A DNA stretch of 64,000 nucleotides from Bradyrhizobium neotropicale (GTDB taxonomy: Bacteria; Pseudomonadota; Alphaproteobacteria; Rhizobiales; Xanthobacteraceae). The position numbers and the translations under genes are program-made. This document shows, piece after piece, positions 9,413-19,883 of the stretch. The DNA lies in the NCBI RefSeq assembly GCF_001641695.1, contig NZ_LSEF01000095.1, positions 1 through 64,000 on the forward strand, given 5' to 3'. The notes beneath the pieces are model-generated. The model did no database searches, was not told where the DNA came from, and was given only the letters and a program-made list of their open reading frames with translations. Each line of letters starts with the position of its first letter. The stretch's first letter is position 1.

Positions 9413-10144
9413 CTACGTGAATAGTTCCTGGCCGTGAGCTTCGACGTAAGCCGCAAGGCCAAGGGTGTGATCGCGGGCGCGCTTCTCGGCGAGTTCGGTG
9501 TCGCGCGCTTCCAGCGCCTCGATGATGCCGAGATGCTCGGGCAGCGAGGTCGCGGTGCGATCCTTCCGTCCGATCGTCAATTGCCGGTAGCCGCGCACGT
9601 GCAGCAGCAGGTCGTTGGTGAGATCGACCAGCACCGGCGATTCCGACAGCGAGATCAGCGCCTGGTGGAAGGCGATGTTCGCCTTGGAATATTCCTCGAC
9701 GTGATCCTCGGGCAGGTGGTCCTTGCCGAAGTCCTTGAAGAAGTCGCGCAGCGCCGAAATGTCCTTCTTGCGCGCGGTCGTGGTGATCAGGCGGGCCGCC
9801 ATGCTCTCCAGCGCCGCCCAGGCGCGGATCATGTCGACGATCTCGCTCTTGGTCCGGCGCACCACCATGATGCCCCGGCGCGGCACGGTCTTCACGAAGC
9901 CGTCCTGCTCGAGCATTGCGATCGCTTCGCGGATCGGCGTACGGCTGACACCCAGGCGTTCGGACAGTGCGCGCTCGTCCAGCATCACCGGCTCGGGCGT
10001 CGAATAGATGTCCATCCTGAGGATGGCTTCCTTCAAGGCGTCATACGCCTTGTTCTTGAAGCTGCTCTCCGGGGCAATACGAACGATTGCGATGTCTGCC
10101 TCGGCCATGTTCGGCAATGCCTTGGTTGGTTTCCGCAGTGACAC
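9413..10144 (-). CDS. GntR-family (FadR/FCD-type) regulator of the oxalate genes
   Basis: This 243-residue regulator has an N-terminal winged helix (DERALSERLGVSRTPIREAIAMLEQDG) and a C-terminal all-helical FCD ligand domain with the usual His/Asp metal-site residues (HQALISLSES). The GTG start at 10144 has GGAGGAG seven bases upstream, better than the ATG at 10108. It is the first gene before oxc and frc, with 88 bases to the oxc start. The divergent synthetase gene lies 314 bases away across two identical-arm palindromes, so it most likely controls both directions and its own expression. The effector may be oxalate or an oxalyl intermediate, which is inference. Confidence 0.85.
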   Translation of the reverse strand: MSLRKPTKALPNMAEADIAIVRIAPESSFKNKAYDALKEAILRMDIYSTPEPVMLDERALSERLGVSRTPIREAIAMLEQDGFVKTVPRRGIMVVRRTKSEIVDMIRAWAALESMAARLITTTARKKDISALRDFFKDFGKDHLPEDHVEEYSKANIAFHQALISLSESPVLVDLTNDLLLHVRGYRQLTIGRKDRTATSLPEHLGIIEALEARDTELAEKRARDHTLGLAAYVEAHGQELFT

Positions 10145-10200
10145 GACGATTCTCCTCCAGTGGGAGTCGTCTTTTACAGGAATATTGACTGGAAAGTTTT

Positions 10201-10217
10201 TGGCATACCACATGCCA
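10201..10217. promoter_or_regulatory. GntR-type operator, copy 1
   Basis: TGGCATACCACATGCCA is a perfect palindrome with six-base arms. It lies 57 bases upstream of the regulator GTG. On the minus strand a TTGACA (10221-10226) sits just upstream, so the operator would cover the gntR-oxc-frc promoter. Confidence 0.78.
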
Positions 10218-10281
10218 GAATGTCAAGCTGCCTATTTTTTGCAGCGTTCCGGGCGACGCGGCGGCTTGACAAGTTGGCTTC

Positions 10282-10298
10282 TGGCATACCAAATGCCA
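10282..10298. promoter_or_regulatory. GntR-type operator, copy 2
   Basis: TGGCATACCAAATGCCA has the same arms as copy 1 and differs only in one spacer base. A plus-strand TTGACA (10266-10271) lies just before it, so it would block the promoter of the divergent acyl-CoA synthetase. The two copies are 81 bases apart. Confidence 0.78.
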
Positions 10299-10458
10299 TC
10301 GCCAGCCATTTTTGATCCAAGCCGGCGGAGTAATCTCGGCGTTTGCGCCAACTCCGTTCCGCGGCATGGAACAGAGCGCGGCGGATGGCAAGCATCACGG
10401 GCAGCCGCAACACGCGCGCGCTTTGCAAAGCAAGAACTGAGGTCAAGGGAGAAACCAC

Positions 10459-12588
10459 ATGTCCAATTCCAAAGATGCCGTCCGCAAGGTGCTTGACCAG
10501 GTCAAGGCGGACAACCGCTCCAGCCTGACGGCTCCGGAGGGCAAGCTGGTCTGCGACGCCTACGGCATCCCGGTTCCGAAGGAGGGGGTCGCGAAGTCGG
10601 CCGGCGAGGCTGGCAAGATGGCCTCCTCGATGGGCTTCCCGGTCGTGATGAAGATCGTCTCGCCCGACATTCTCCACAAGACCGAGGCCGGCGGCGTCAT
10701 CGTCGGCGTCAAGACCGCGCAGGATGCGGAGAAGGCCTACGAGACCATTCTCTCCAACGCCAGGAAGTACAAGGCCGACGCCAAGATCGAGGGCATCCAG
10801 GTGCAGCAGATGCTGTCCGGCGGCACCGAGGTCATCGTCGGCTCAATCACCGACGGCTCGTTCGGCAAGCTGGTCGCCTTCGGTCTCGGCGGCGTGCTGG
10901 TCGAGGTGCTGAAGGACATCACCTTCCGCCTCGCGCCCGCGACCAAGGAAGATGCGCTGTCGATGCTCGACGGCATTCAGGCGCATGAGATTCTGAAGGG
11001 CGTGCGCGGCGGCGAGCCGGTGAACCGCACGGCGCTCGCCGACGTCATCGTCAAGGTCTCGCAGCTCGTCTCGGATTTCCCCGAGATCGTCGAGCTCGAT
11101 CTCAACCCGGTGTTCGCGACCCCGAAGGATGCGACCGCCGCCGATGTCCGCATCGTCGTCGACTTCGCCTACAAGCCCAAGCCGAAGCCGCGCCCGACCG
11201 AAGAGATCGTCGCGGCCATGAACCGCATCATGCAGCCGAAGGCGGTTGCCGTGATCGGCGCCTCGGCCGAAGACGGCAAGATCGGCAACTCCGTGATGAA
11301 GAACCTCATCAACGGCGGCTACAAGGGCGAGATCATTCCGATCCACCCCAAGGCCGCCGAGATCCTCGGCTACAAGGCCTATAAGAGCGTCAAGGACGTG
11401 CCGGGCGTGATCGACGTCGCGGTGTTCGCGATCCCCGCAAAATTCGTCGCCGGCGCGCTGACCGAGTGCGGCGAGAAGAAAATCCCTGGCGCGGTGCTGA
11501 TTCCCTCGGGCTTCGCCGAAGCCGGCGCGCCCGAGCTCCAGGCCGAGATCGTCGAGGTCGGCAAGAAGTACGACATCCGCCTGATGGGGCCGAACATCTA
11601 CGGCTTCTACTATACGCCGGCCAATCTCTGCGCGACCTTCTGCACGGCCTACGACGTCAAGGGTCACGCGGCGCTGTCGTCGCAGTCGGGCGGCATCGGC
11701 ATGGCCATCATCGGCTTCTCGCGCTCGGCCAAGATGGGCGTCTCCGCCATCGTCGGCCTCGGCAACAAGTCCGATATCGACGAGGACGATCTGCTCGCCT
11801 TCTTCGAGCAGGATCCCAACACCAACCTGATCGCGCAGCACTGCGAAGACCTCAAGGACGGCCGCGCCTTCGCGGAAGCCGCCAAGCGCGTCTCCAAGAA
11901 GAAGCCGGTCGTCGTGCTCAAGGCCGGCCGAACCTCGGCCGGTGCGAAGGCGGCGTCCTCGCACACCGGCGCGCTCGCCGGCAACGACAGGATCTACGAG
12001 GATGTGTTCAAGCAGTCCGGCGTGATCCGTGCGCGCTCGCTGCGCCAGCTGCTCGAATTCGCCCGCGGCGTGCCGGTTCTGCCGACGCCGAAGGGCGAGA
12101 ACGTGCTGATCATCACCGGTGCGGGTGGCTCGGGCGTGCTGCTGTCGGACTCCTGCGTCGACAATGGCCTGTCGCTGATGTCGATGCCGCCGGATCTCGA
12201 CGCCGCCTTCCGCAAGTTCATCCCGCCGTTTGGCGCGGCTGGAAATCCTGTGGATATCACCGGCGGCGAGCCGCCGATCACCTACGTCAACACGGTGAAG
12301 CTCGGCCTCTCCGACGATCGCATCCACGCGCTCATCCTCGGCTATTGGCACACCATCGTCACGCCGCCGATGGTGTTCGCCCGCAACATGGTCGAGGTGA
12401 AGAAGGAGATGGAGGCCAAGGGCTTTGTGAAGCCGATGGTCGCCTCGCTCGCCGGCGACGTCGAGGTCGAGGAAGCCGCCGAATATCTCTACCAGAACGG
12501 CATCCCGGCCTATGCCTATTCGACCGAGCTGCCGGTCGAGGTGCTCGGCGCCAAGTACAAGTGGGCGCGCGGGGCAGGGCTGCTCTGA
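10459..12588 (+). CDS. ADP-forming acyl-CoA synthetase family protein
   Basis: This 709-residue enzyme belongs to the NDP-forming acyl-CoA synthetases, which interconvert acyl-CoA + ADP + phosphate and acid + CoA + ATP. The ATP-grasp domain comes first (about 10-240), then a CoA-binding Rossmann domain (about 255-350, KAVAVIGASAEDGKIG), then the succinyl-CoA-ligase-like domains. The phosphorylated histidine is His502 in SSHTGALAGN. Expression is probably tied to oxalate genes through the shared operators. It could activate oxalate or formate, or harvest ATP from formyl-CoA; the sequence cannot decide. GGGAGA precedes the ATG at 10459. Confidence 0.85.
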   Translation: MSNSKDAVRKVLDQVKADNRSSLTAPEGKLVCDAYGIPVPKEGVAKSAGEAGKMASSMGFPVVMKIVSPDILHKTEAGGVIVGVKTAQDAEKAYETILSNARKYKADAKIEGIQVQQMLSGGTEVIVGSITDGSFGKLVAFGLGGVLVEVLKDITFRLAPATKEDALSMLDGIQAHEILKGVRGGEPVNRTALADVIVKVSQLVSDFPEIVELDLNPVFATPKDATAADVRIVVDFAYKPKPKPRPTEEIVAAMNRIMQPKAVAVIGASAEDGKIGNSVMKNLINGGYKGEIIPIHPKAAEILGYKAYKSVKDVPGVIDVAVFAIPAKFVAGALTECGEKKIPGAVLIPSGFAEAGAPELQAEIVEVGKKYDIRLMGPNIYGFYYTPANLCATFCTAYDVKGHAALSSQSGGIGMAIIGFSRSAKMGVSAIVGLGNKSDIDEDDLLAFFEQDPNTNLIAQHCEDLKDGRAFAEAAKRVSKKKPVVVLKAGRTSAGAKAASSHTGALAGNDRIYEDVFKQSGVIRARSLRQLLEFARGVPVLPTPKGENVLIITGAGGSGVLLSDSCVDNGLSLMSMPPDLDAAFRKFIPPFGAAGNPVDITGGEPPITYVNTVKLGLSDDRIHALILGYWHTIVTPPMVFARNMVEVKKEMEAKGFVKPMVASLAGDVEVEEAAEYLYQNGIPAYAYSTELPVEVLGAKYKWARGAGLL

Positions 12589-12600
12589 GACGGAGATGTG

Positions 12601-12624
12601 CCGCTTCGGAGCGATCCGAAGCGG
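12601..12624 (+). terminator. Hairpin after the acyl-CoA synthetase gene
   Basis: A perfect 10-bp stem (CCGCTTCGGA with TCCGAAGCGG, loop of four) starts 13 bases past the stop. No good T tract follows, so it may be a transcript-end hairpin rather than a strict intrinsic terminator. Confidence 0.5.
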
Positions 12625-12634
12625 CTGATTGTTC

Positions 12635-12795
12635 ACCTCTCCCCCGCTTGCGGGGAGAGGTCGGATTGCGCCCGGCGATGCGGAGCATCGTCCGGTGCAA
12701 TCCGGGTGAGGGGGACTCTCCACGAGTCCATCTTTCACCGTCCTTGTGGAGGCTCCCCCTCACCCCGACCCTCTCCCCGCAAGCGGGGCGAGGGA
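12635..12795. repeat. Bipartite palindromic intergenic repeat, family 1, copy A
   Basis: Two small palindromes (CTCCCCGCTTGCGGGGAG-like at each end) flank a GC-rich middle. Related copies lie at 17809, 50016 and 62622. This copy ends 17 bases before the IclR start codon. Confidence 0.8.
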
Positions 12796-12811
12796 GAAGA
12801 GTCAGGTCGCG

Positions 12812-13657
12812 ATGAGCAAGAACGTGATCCGGCGCAAATTACCCGAGCCAAGATCGCCGGTGGAGACTGATCACGAGGCGCGTGACGGTGGCGTGCAGTC
12901 GGTTGACCGCGCGCTGTCGATTCTGGAGACTCTGGCCGAGGACGACGAGGGCTATCGCCTCAGCGATCTCGCCGTCCGCACCGGGTTGTCGACCTCGACC
13001 GTGCATCGCCTGCTCGCGACGCTGGAAAGCCGCCGCTTCGTGCAGTTCGACCGCGCCCAGTCGAAATGGCATGTCGGCGTTCGCAGCTTCACCGTGGGCG
13101 CGAGCTTCGCGCGGCGGCGCAATTTTTCGGCTCAGGCGGTTCCCTATTTACGCAAGCTGCGCGATCTGACCCGCGAGACCGCCAACCTAGCTGTGGTCGA
13201 CGACGAGTTCATCATCGTGCTGACGCGTATGGAGAGCCGCGAGATCATGCGCTCGCTGACCAAGGTCGGCGGCCGCGTCGCGATGGTCACATCCGGCGTC
13301 GGCAAGGCGGTTCTCGCGACCTATTCCGACGAAGATGTCGGCGCCATCATTCGCCATCACGGCATGCCGAGGCTGACCGAGAAGTCGATCGTGCGGCCGA
13401 GCGACCTGTTTCGTGAGCTCGGAAGGATCCGCGAGCAAGGCTATGCCATCGACGACGAGGAAGCGCAGATGGGCCTGCGCTGCGTTGCGGCGGTGGTTTA
13501 CGACGATCGCGCCGAACCGCTCGCCGCGATCTCCGTCTCCGGCATGACCAGCCGCATCACCGACGATCGTTTGCCGGAGATCGGCCGCATCGTGCGCGAG
13601 ACGGCAACGGAGCTGACGGCGGCGCTGGGTGGCGTGATGCCGCAGAGGGCGTCCTGA
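12812..13657 (+). CDS. IclR-family transcriptional regulator
   Basis: This 281-residue regulator has an N-terminal winged helix (VQSVDRALSILETLAE, then GLSTSTVHRLLATLESRRFV) and a C-terminal IclR effector domain (GVGKAVLATYSDEDV, GLRCVAAVVYDDRAEPLAAISVSG). ATG 12812 is chosen because the conserved part begins soon after it; the longer frame upstream is repeat sequence. IclR proteins often control glyoxylate, allantoin or aromatic catabolism, and gcl-hyi-glxR begin 1.5 kb downstream, so control of glyoxylate use is a reasonable guess. The M50 protease gene lies convergent to it. Confidence 0.85.
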   Translation: MSKNVIRRKLPEPRSPVETDHEARDGGVQSVDRALSILETLAEDDEGYRLSDLAVRTGLSTSTVHRLLATLESRRFVQFDRAQSKWHVGVRSFTVGASFARRRNFSAQAVPYLRKLRDLTRETANLAVVDDEFIIVLTRMESREIMRSLTKVGGRVAMVTSGVGKAVLATYSDEDVGAIIRHHGMPRLTEKSIVRPSDLFRELGRIREQGYAIDDEEAQMGLRCVAAVVYDDRAEPLAAISVSGMTSRITDDRLPEIGRIVRETATELTAALGGVMPQRAS

Positions 13658-13673
13658 GCAGAACCGGGCGGGG

Positions 13674-14888
13674 TCAGGTGCCCCCGGTCTTGATGACGAC
13701 GTAGACATACAACGCGAAGGTCGCGACCGAGGCGATTGCAAGCGCAAGGCCGCCAGCGAAGGACAGAGGTTCGAGCTGGGAAGTCCTGTTGCCCGACAGA
13801 TAGCGCTGGAGCGCAAACAGCAGGAACGGAATTCCGATCAGCAATGATTCGAATTCGACGGCAAGACCGAGGCCTGCCAGCAAGCCCAACCAGCTCGCGA
13901 CCTGTGCTACCCTTTGGTTCACCGAGCCGATCAGCGCGTTGAGGATCTGTCCGCCGTCGAGCGGGTAGATCGGCAGCAGGTTGGCGGCGTTGATGATCGC
14001 AAACATCTGCGCGGCATGGGAGAGATCGGTTCCGCCGCTCGACGGGGACATTGCGAACAGGCCGAGCGTCGGAATCAGGCTGAAGCCCGGTCCCATCAGG
14101 GCGACGAAGCCGAGCCGGTCTTCGCTTCCGTAGGCGGTCTTTGGAACGGCGGCGCCGCCGAAGAAGGGGATGAGATAGATGCCGCGGACGCCGACGCCGC
14201 ACATCAGCATCGCCGCGGCGTGTCCGAGCTCGTGCAGGACGACGACGATCGACAGCAGCAGTCCTTCCTTCCAGCCGAACAGGTAGCAGAAGCTGAGGAA
14301 TGCCACAGCCGACAGCACCAGCCCGTGATTGGCGAGAACGGCGGCGCGGCTCTGCGTGCCAGCCTCTGCCTCACACTGCTGCTTGATCAGGAGCGCCATC
14401 CGGCGCAGGCTGAGCGGATAGATGATGCGGTCGCGAAACGAGCGCACAGTCATTTCGTTGAACACGGTGAGGGACGTTCCCTGTGCCGTCGCCGCCACCC
14501 TCATCTCCGATTTGACATTGCGGCCACCCTCCGGCGGCACGGACAGCGCGTGTGGCACCGCCTGCGCGACCAAGACGCCTTGGGCTTCGTCGCGTACGAG
14601 CTCGCGCGTGACGGCTTGCGCCCTGGGCAGGCCGCTGACCGAAACGCGCGTCAGCCACAGGTCATCGGCATCAGGCACGGGTTCGCGCGAGATCTCGAGC
14701 ACGGGTGGGCCGTCCAGCACCATGCGGTCGGCGGTGCTGAAGCGCCACACGGCGTCGCGCGGCGCGTTGACGAGGACGCTGAATTCCAGACTCAGCCGGT
14801 CCCGCGCTCTCAGCGCGTCCACGAGCCCCTGCAAGGCATAGAAAGCGATGCGCAACAATTCGATCGGTATGGCGAGCAATCTGAGCAT
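13674..14888 (-). CDS. M50-family intramembrane metalloprotease with SRPBCC-like N-terminal domain
   Basis: This 404-residue protein joins a soluble N-terminal domain (about 30-165, resembling SRPBCC/START-like lipid-binding folds, LEFSVLVNAPRDAVWRF) to a membrane site-2-type protease. The zinc motif HELGH is at 219-223 and the third ligand is Asp311 in NLLPIYPLDGGQ. Several hydrophobic segments surround them. Such proteases usually cleave membrane-anchored substrates such as anti-sigma factors; the substrate here is unknown and no sigma factor is nearby. It converges on the IclR gene with a 16-base gap. Confidence 0.82.
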   Translation of the reverse strand: MLRLLAIPIELLRIAFYALQGLVDALRARDRLSLEFSVLVNAPRDAVWRFSTADRMVLDGPPVLEISREPVPDADDLWLTRVSVSGLPRAQAVTRELVRDEAQGVLVAQAVPHALSVPPEGGRNVKSEMRVAATAQGTSLTVFNEMTVRSFRDRIIYPLSLRRMALLIKQQCEAEAGTQSRAAVLANHGLVLSAVAFLSFCYLFGWKEGLLLSIVVVLHELGHAAAMLMCGVGVRGIYLIPFFGGAAVPKTAYGSEDRLGFVALMGPGFSLIPTLGLFAMSPSSGGTDLSHAAQMFAIINAANLLPIYPLDGGQILNALIGSVNQRVAQVASWLGLLAGLGLAVEFESLLIGIPFLLFALQRYLSGNRTSQLEPLSFAGGLALAIASVATFALYVYVVIKTGGT

Positions 14889-15124
14889 GGTCTGTTGGTC
14901 GCAATGGGACGGCGGAAGTTCATGGGAAAACGCATTTGGAGCAGCGCGGTAGAGACCCCGGCTTTGGCGGCGCAGAGGCTGTGCCGGAAAAGCCGCGCGG
15001 CGGCGGTTGGGGAAGGAACACTACCCACCCACGAGGCGCCGCCCGTTTCCATGAGGTGATTTCGTCAACCGCCTGATTTGTTGTGATTTTCTTGCGCCCC
15101 TTCCACTCCGCGGGAAACAAAACC

Positions 15125-15139
15125 GATCTCGTTGAGATC
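15125..15139. promoter_or_regulatory. Candidate operator upstream of gcl
   Basis: The palindrome GATCTCGTTGAGATC (six-base arms) is the only clear structure found in the 307-base region between the M50 gene and gcl. It lies 57 bases before the gcl start and could bind a regulator such as the nearby IclR protein. Confidence 0.35.
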
Positions 15140-15195
15140 ACGGCTCGCGCGCCTGATGATCCCGCTCGCGCTAACGCAACCGAGCGAGGTCCGAT

Positions 15196-16986
<1,791 letters not shown>

Positions 16987-16999
16987 GGAGGACAGCATC

Positions 17000-17785
17000 G
17001 TGCCGAAATTTGCCGCCAACCTCACCATGCTCTTCAACGAGATGCCGTTCGTCGACCGCTTTGCAGCGGCGAAAGCGGCGGGCTTCAGTGGGGTCGAATA
17101 TCTCTTTCCCTATGATTTCGACAAGGCGCTGCTGCGCGAGCAGCTCGAGGCTCACGGGCTGACGCAGGTGCTGCACAATCTCCCGGCTGGCAACTGGGCG
17201 GCGGGCGAGCGCGGCATCGCGATCCTGCCCGATCGCGTCAGCGAATTCCGCGACGGCGTGTTCCGCGCCATCGACTATGCCAAGGCGCTCGACTGCGAGC
17301 AGCTCAACTGCCTCGTCGGCATCGCGCCTGTCGATGCAGACCCGCGCGAGCTCAATGAGACGCTGGTCGGAAATTTGCGCTTTGCAGCTTCGACGCTGGC
17401 GCGGGAGAACATCAAGCTGCTGGTCGAGCCGATCAACACGCTCGACATTCCCGGCTTCTTCCTGAGCGGTACCGAGCAGGCGGTACAGCTCATCTCCGAG
17501 GTGCGGTCGAGCAATCTTTTCGTCCAATACGACATCTATCACATGCAGATCATGGAGGGCGATCTCGCCCGCACCATGCAGGAATATCTCGACCGCATCG
17601 CCCACATCCAGCTTGCCGACAATCCCGGCCGCCACGAGCCCGGCACGGGCGAGATCAACTATCCCTTCCTGTTTCGCCACCTCGACGCCATCGGCTATCG
17701 CGGTTGGATCGGATGCGAATACAAGCCGCGCACCACGACGCTGGAAGGGCTCTCGTGGCATGCGGCGCAGACGTTCGAGACCTGA
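17000..17785 (+). CDS. hyi: Hydroxypyruvate isomerase
   Basis: This 261-residue TIM-barrel protein interconverts hydroxypyruvate and tartronate semialdehyde. The N-terminal segment (FAANLTMLFNEMPFVDRF) and the metal-site stretches (LLVEPINT, FVQYDIYHMQIMEGD, HIQLADNPGRHEPGTGEINY, GCEYKP) are typical. The GTG start at 17000 is preceded by GGGAGGA at a seven-base spacing and lies 13 bases after gcl, so both are translated from one message. A palindromic repeat separates it from glxR. Confidence 0.94.
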   Translation: MPKFAANLTMLFNEMPFVDRFAAAKAAGFSGVEYLFPYDFDKALLREQLEAHGLTQVLHNLPAGNWAAGERGIAILPDRVSEFRDGVFRAIDYAKALDCEQLNCLVGIAPVDADPRELNETLVGNLRFAASTLARENIKLLVEPINTLDIPGFFLSGTEQAVQLISEVRSSNLFVQYDIYHMQIMEGDLARTMQEYLDRIAHIQLADNPGRHEPGTGEINYPFLFRHLDAIGYRGWIGCEYKPRTTTLEGLSWHAAQTFET

Positions 17786-17808
17786 GAGCGCGGCCACGAC
17801 GACGGTGT

Positions 17809-17950
17809 GCTCCCTCTCCCGCTTGCGGGAGAGGGTTGGGGAGAGGGTGTCTCAACGACGAGAATTTCTGAGGCGCGCCGAGAAAATCCCCAAGCGGAGA
17901 AAGCCCTCACCCGGCGCTATGCGCCGACCTCTCCCGCACGCGGGAGAGGT
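17809..17950. repeat. Bipartite palindromic intergenic repeat, family 1, copy B
   Basis: Two terminal palindromes (CTCCCGCTTGCGGGAG and CTCTCCCGCACGCGGGAGAG) flank a variable middle. It sits between hyi and glxR within what is probably one transcript. Confidence 0.8.
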
Positions 17951-18001
17951 GCACCGAGCACGTGATCAATTTCGCTAATACAACTGAGAGAAAGTCAAAC
18001 C

Positions 18002-18889
18002 ATGATCGATATCGGCTTCATTGGACTTGGCACCATGGGACGGCCGATGGCCGGCCATCTCCAGGCCGCCGGCCATCGGCTGTTCCTGCATGACGTCGCG
18101 CCGGTCGCGCCGGAGCTGATCTCGGCTGGCGGCGTTGCCTGCAAATCGGCAAAGCAGGTGGCGGAGGAGGCGGATGCCGTCATCGTCATGGTGCCGGATA
18201 CGCCGCATGTCGAAGCGGTGCTGTTCGGCAAGGACGGCGTCGCGAGCGGCATCTCGAAGGGCAAGATCGTCGTCGACATGAGCTCGATCTCGCCGCTGGC
18301 CACAAAAGAGTTCGCAAAGAAGATCGAGGCGCTCGGCGCGGACTATCTCGACGCGCCGGTCTCCGGCGGCGAAGTTGGTGCCAAGGCGGCGAGCCTCACC
18401 ATCATGGTCGGCGGTCCCGAGCGTGCCTTCAACACCATGAAGCCGGTCTTCGACAAGATGGGCAAGAACGTCACCCGAGTCGGCGCGAACGGCGATGGCC
18501 AGACCACGAAGGTCGCCAACCAGATCATCGTGGCCCTCACGATCGAAGCGGTGGGCGAGGCGCTGCTGTTCGCGTCGAAAGCCGGCGCCGATCCTGCGCT
18601 GGTGCGGCAGGCGTTGATGGGCGGCTTTGCCTCGTCGCGGATTCTCGAAGTGCATGGCGAGCGCATGGTGAAGCGCAATTTCGATCCGGGCTTCCGCATC
18701 GAGCTGCACCAGAAGGATCTCAACCTCGCGCTCGAAGGCGCGCGTTCGCTGGGGCTTTCGCTGCCGAGCACGGCGGTGGCGCAGCAATTGTTCTCGGCCT
18801 GCACCGCGCATGGCGGCAAGGCCTGGGATCATTCGGCGATGGTGCGAGCGCTGGAACTGATGGCGGGTCACGAGATCGGTGCGGCCTGA
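18002..18889 (+). CDS. glxR: Tartronate semialdehyde reductase
   Basis: This 295-residue beta-hydroxyacid dehydrogenase reduces tartronate semialdehyde to D-glycerate, completing the glyoxylate-to-glycerate route begun by gcl and hyi. It has the N-terminal NAD(P) motif GFIGLGTMGRPMAGHL, the substrate motif DAPVSGGEVGAKAASL, and the catalytic lysine in GQTTKVANQ. The C-terminal segment FRIELHQKDLNLAL is also typical. The ATG at 18002 follows a repeat element and GAGAAAG. Confidence 0.94.
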   Translation: MIDIGFIGLGTMGRPMAGHLQAAGHRLFLHDVAPVAPELISAGGVACKSAKQVAEEADAVIVMVPDTPHVEAVLFGKDGVASGISKGKIVVDMSSISPLATKEFAKKIEALGADYLDAPVSGGEVGAKAASLTIMVGGPERAFNTMKPVFDKMGKNVTRVGANGDGQTTKVANQIIVALTIEAVGEALLFASKAGADPALVRQALMGGFASSRILEVHGERMVKRNFDPGFRIELHQKDLNLALEGARSLGLSLPSTAVAQQLFSACTAHGGKAWDHSAMVRALELMAGHEIGAA

Positions 18890-19002
18890 ACAGTTACGCA
18901 GTAACGGTTCCCAGTATTTTGGCGTGTCTTTGATCAGTGTGGAACCGGAACTATGACCGGGGCCGCGCGGTTGACGGCGCACAACCAACACTGGAGAAGG
19001 AC

Positions 19003-19389
19003 ATGAAAACCCGTCTTGCGATTTCGTTGGCTGCCGCGTCGCTGCTGGCATCGAGCGCAGCCTTTGCACAGTCGACGACCGCCGAGGGCGCTGCGAACGG
19101 CGCACGCGCGGGCGGCGAGATCGGCGGCCCGGTCGGCGCAATGGTCGGCGGCACCGTGGGTGCGGCCGTCGGCGCCGGCCTCGAAATTCCGAACGCGGTG
19201 CTGGGCGGAATCCCGCGCGGCGAGCCGTCGGTCGTGGTGCATGAGCGCGTCGTGGTCGGCGAGCCGCTGCCGCCGACTGTGGTGCTGCGTCCCGTGCCGA
19301 ACTACACCGAATATCGCTATGCGGTCGTGAATGACCGCCGCGTGATCGTCGAGCCGCGGACGCGCCGCGTCATCAGGATTCTCGACTGA
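19003..19389 (+). CDS. Exported DUF1236-type protein
   Basis: This 128-residue protein has a signal peptide (MKTRLAISLAAASLLASS, cleaved after AFA), a Gly/Ala-rich stretch with GG repeats that may associate with membrane, and a C-terminal segment YRYAVVNDRRVIVEPRTRRV that matches the DUF1236 pattern common in Rhizobiales. GGAGAAGGAC precedes the ATG at 19003, which is preferred over the longer frame from 18937. The function is unknown. It stands alone, with a hairpin terminator 30 bases after the stop. Confidence 0.8.
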   Translation: MKTRLAISLAAASLLASSAAFAQSTTAEGAANGARAGGEIGGPVGAMVGGTVGAAVGAGLEIPNAVLGGIPRGEPSVVVHERVVVGEPLPPTVVLRPVPNYTEYRYAVVNDRRVIVEPRTRRVIRILD

Positions 19390-19418
19390 TCGCCGCGAGA
19401 GTAGGCGAAGACAATCAG

Positions 19419-19448
19419 GCCCTGCGGAGCATCACTCCGCGGGGCTTT
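19419..19448 (+). terminator. Terminator after the DUF1236 gene
   Basis: An 11-bp stem with one G-U pair (GCCCTGCGGAG with CTCCGCGGGGC, loop of five) is followed by TTT. It overlaps the last codons of the convergent VanZ gene. Confidence 0.65.
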
Positions 19449-19806
19449 CGCTTGCCACAGTCGTTGCGCCAAAGCGCGCCAAGGTCCAATCGGCCGCAGC
19501 GGCAAGTGCAAAGCCGAGGCAGGCTGTGAGCGCATCGACCAAGAAGTCCTCCAGCCGCGCATGCCGTCCCGGCGCCCAGAACTGCATCAGCTCGAGCAGG
19601 CCGATCAGGGCCACTGAGAGCGCCGCGACCGCGAGGCGCCGCCGCCGATAGGCGAGGCCGAAGGCCAGCCCGATCAGAATGAAGGCGAGGGCGTGTTCAC
19701 CATCCTGGCCGAGAGCGGAATGCGGCCGCAGGCCGGGCGGTCCAAGGGTGGCGAAGGTGACGGCGGCTGCAAGGAGCCAGGCAAAAGAACGAAATAAAAG
19801 GGACAT
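19432..19806 (-). CDS. VanZ-like membrane protein
   Basis: This 124-residue protein has three or four hydrophobic segments with the VanZ-type pattern: GEHALAFILIGLAFGLAYRR, then a helix ending LLELMQFWAPGRHARLEDFLVDA, then ACLGFALAAA. The acidic ED...D motif after the third helix is characteristic. The family is widespread and its cellular role outside vancomycin resistance clusters is unknown. It is convergent with the DUF1236 gene and shares its terminator region. Confidence 0.75.
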   Translation of the reverse strand: MSLLFRSFAWLLAAAVTFATLGPPGLRPHSALGQDGEHALAFILIGLAFGLAYRRRRLAVAALSVALIGLLELMQFWAPGRHARLEDFLVDALTACLGFALAAAADWTLARFGATTVASESPAE

Positions 19807-19883
19807 CCGCGCCGCTTAGCACGGATTTGCAACGGGCTGTTGCGATGCTGGGATCAGATCGCCGTGTAGTTAATGACGAAACG

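Noticed and set aside
10843..12738. 631-codon open frame on the minus strand
   Set aside because: It mirrors the acyl-CoA synthetase gene and runs into a palindromic repeat.
12601..12810. Possible CRISPR-like array
   Set aside because: The palindromes are not regularly spaced identical repeats; they form a single bipartite element found elsewhere in the window.
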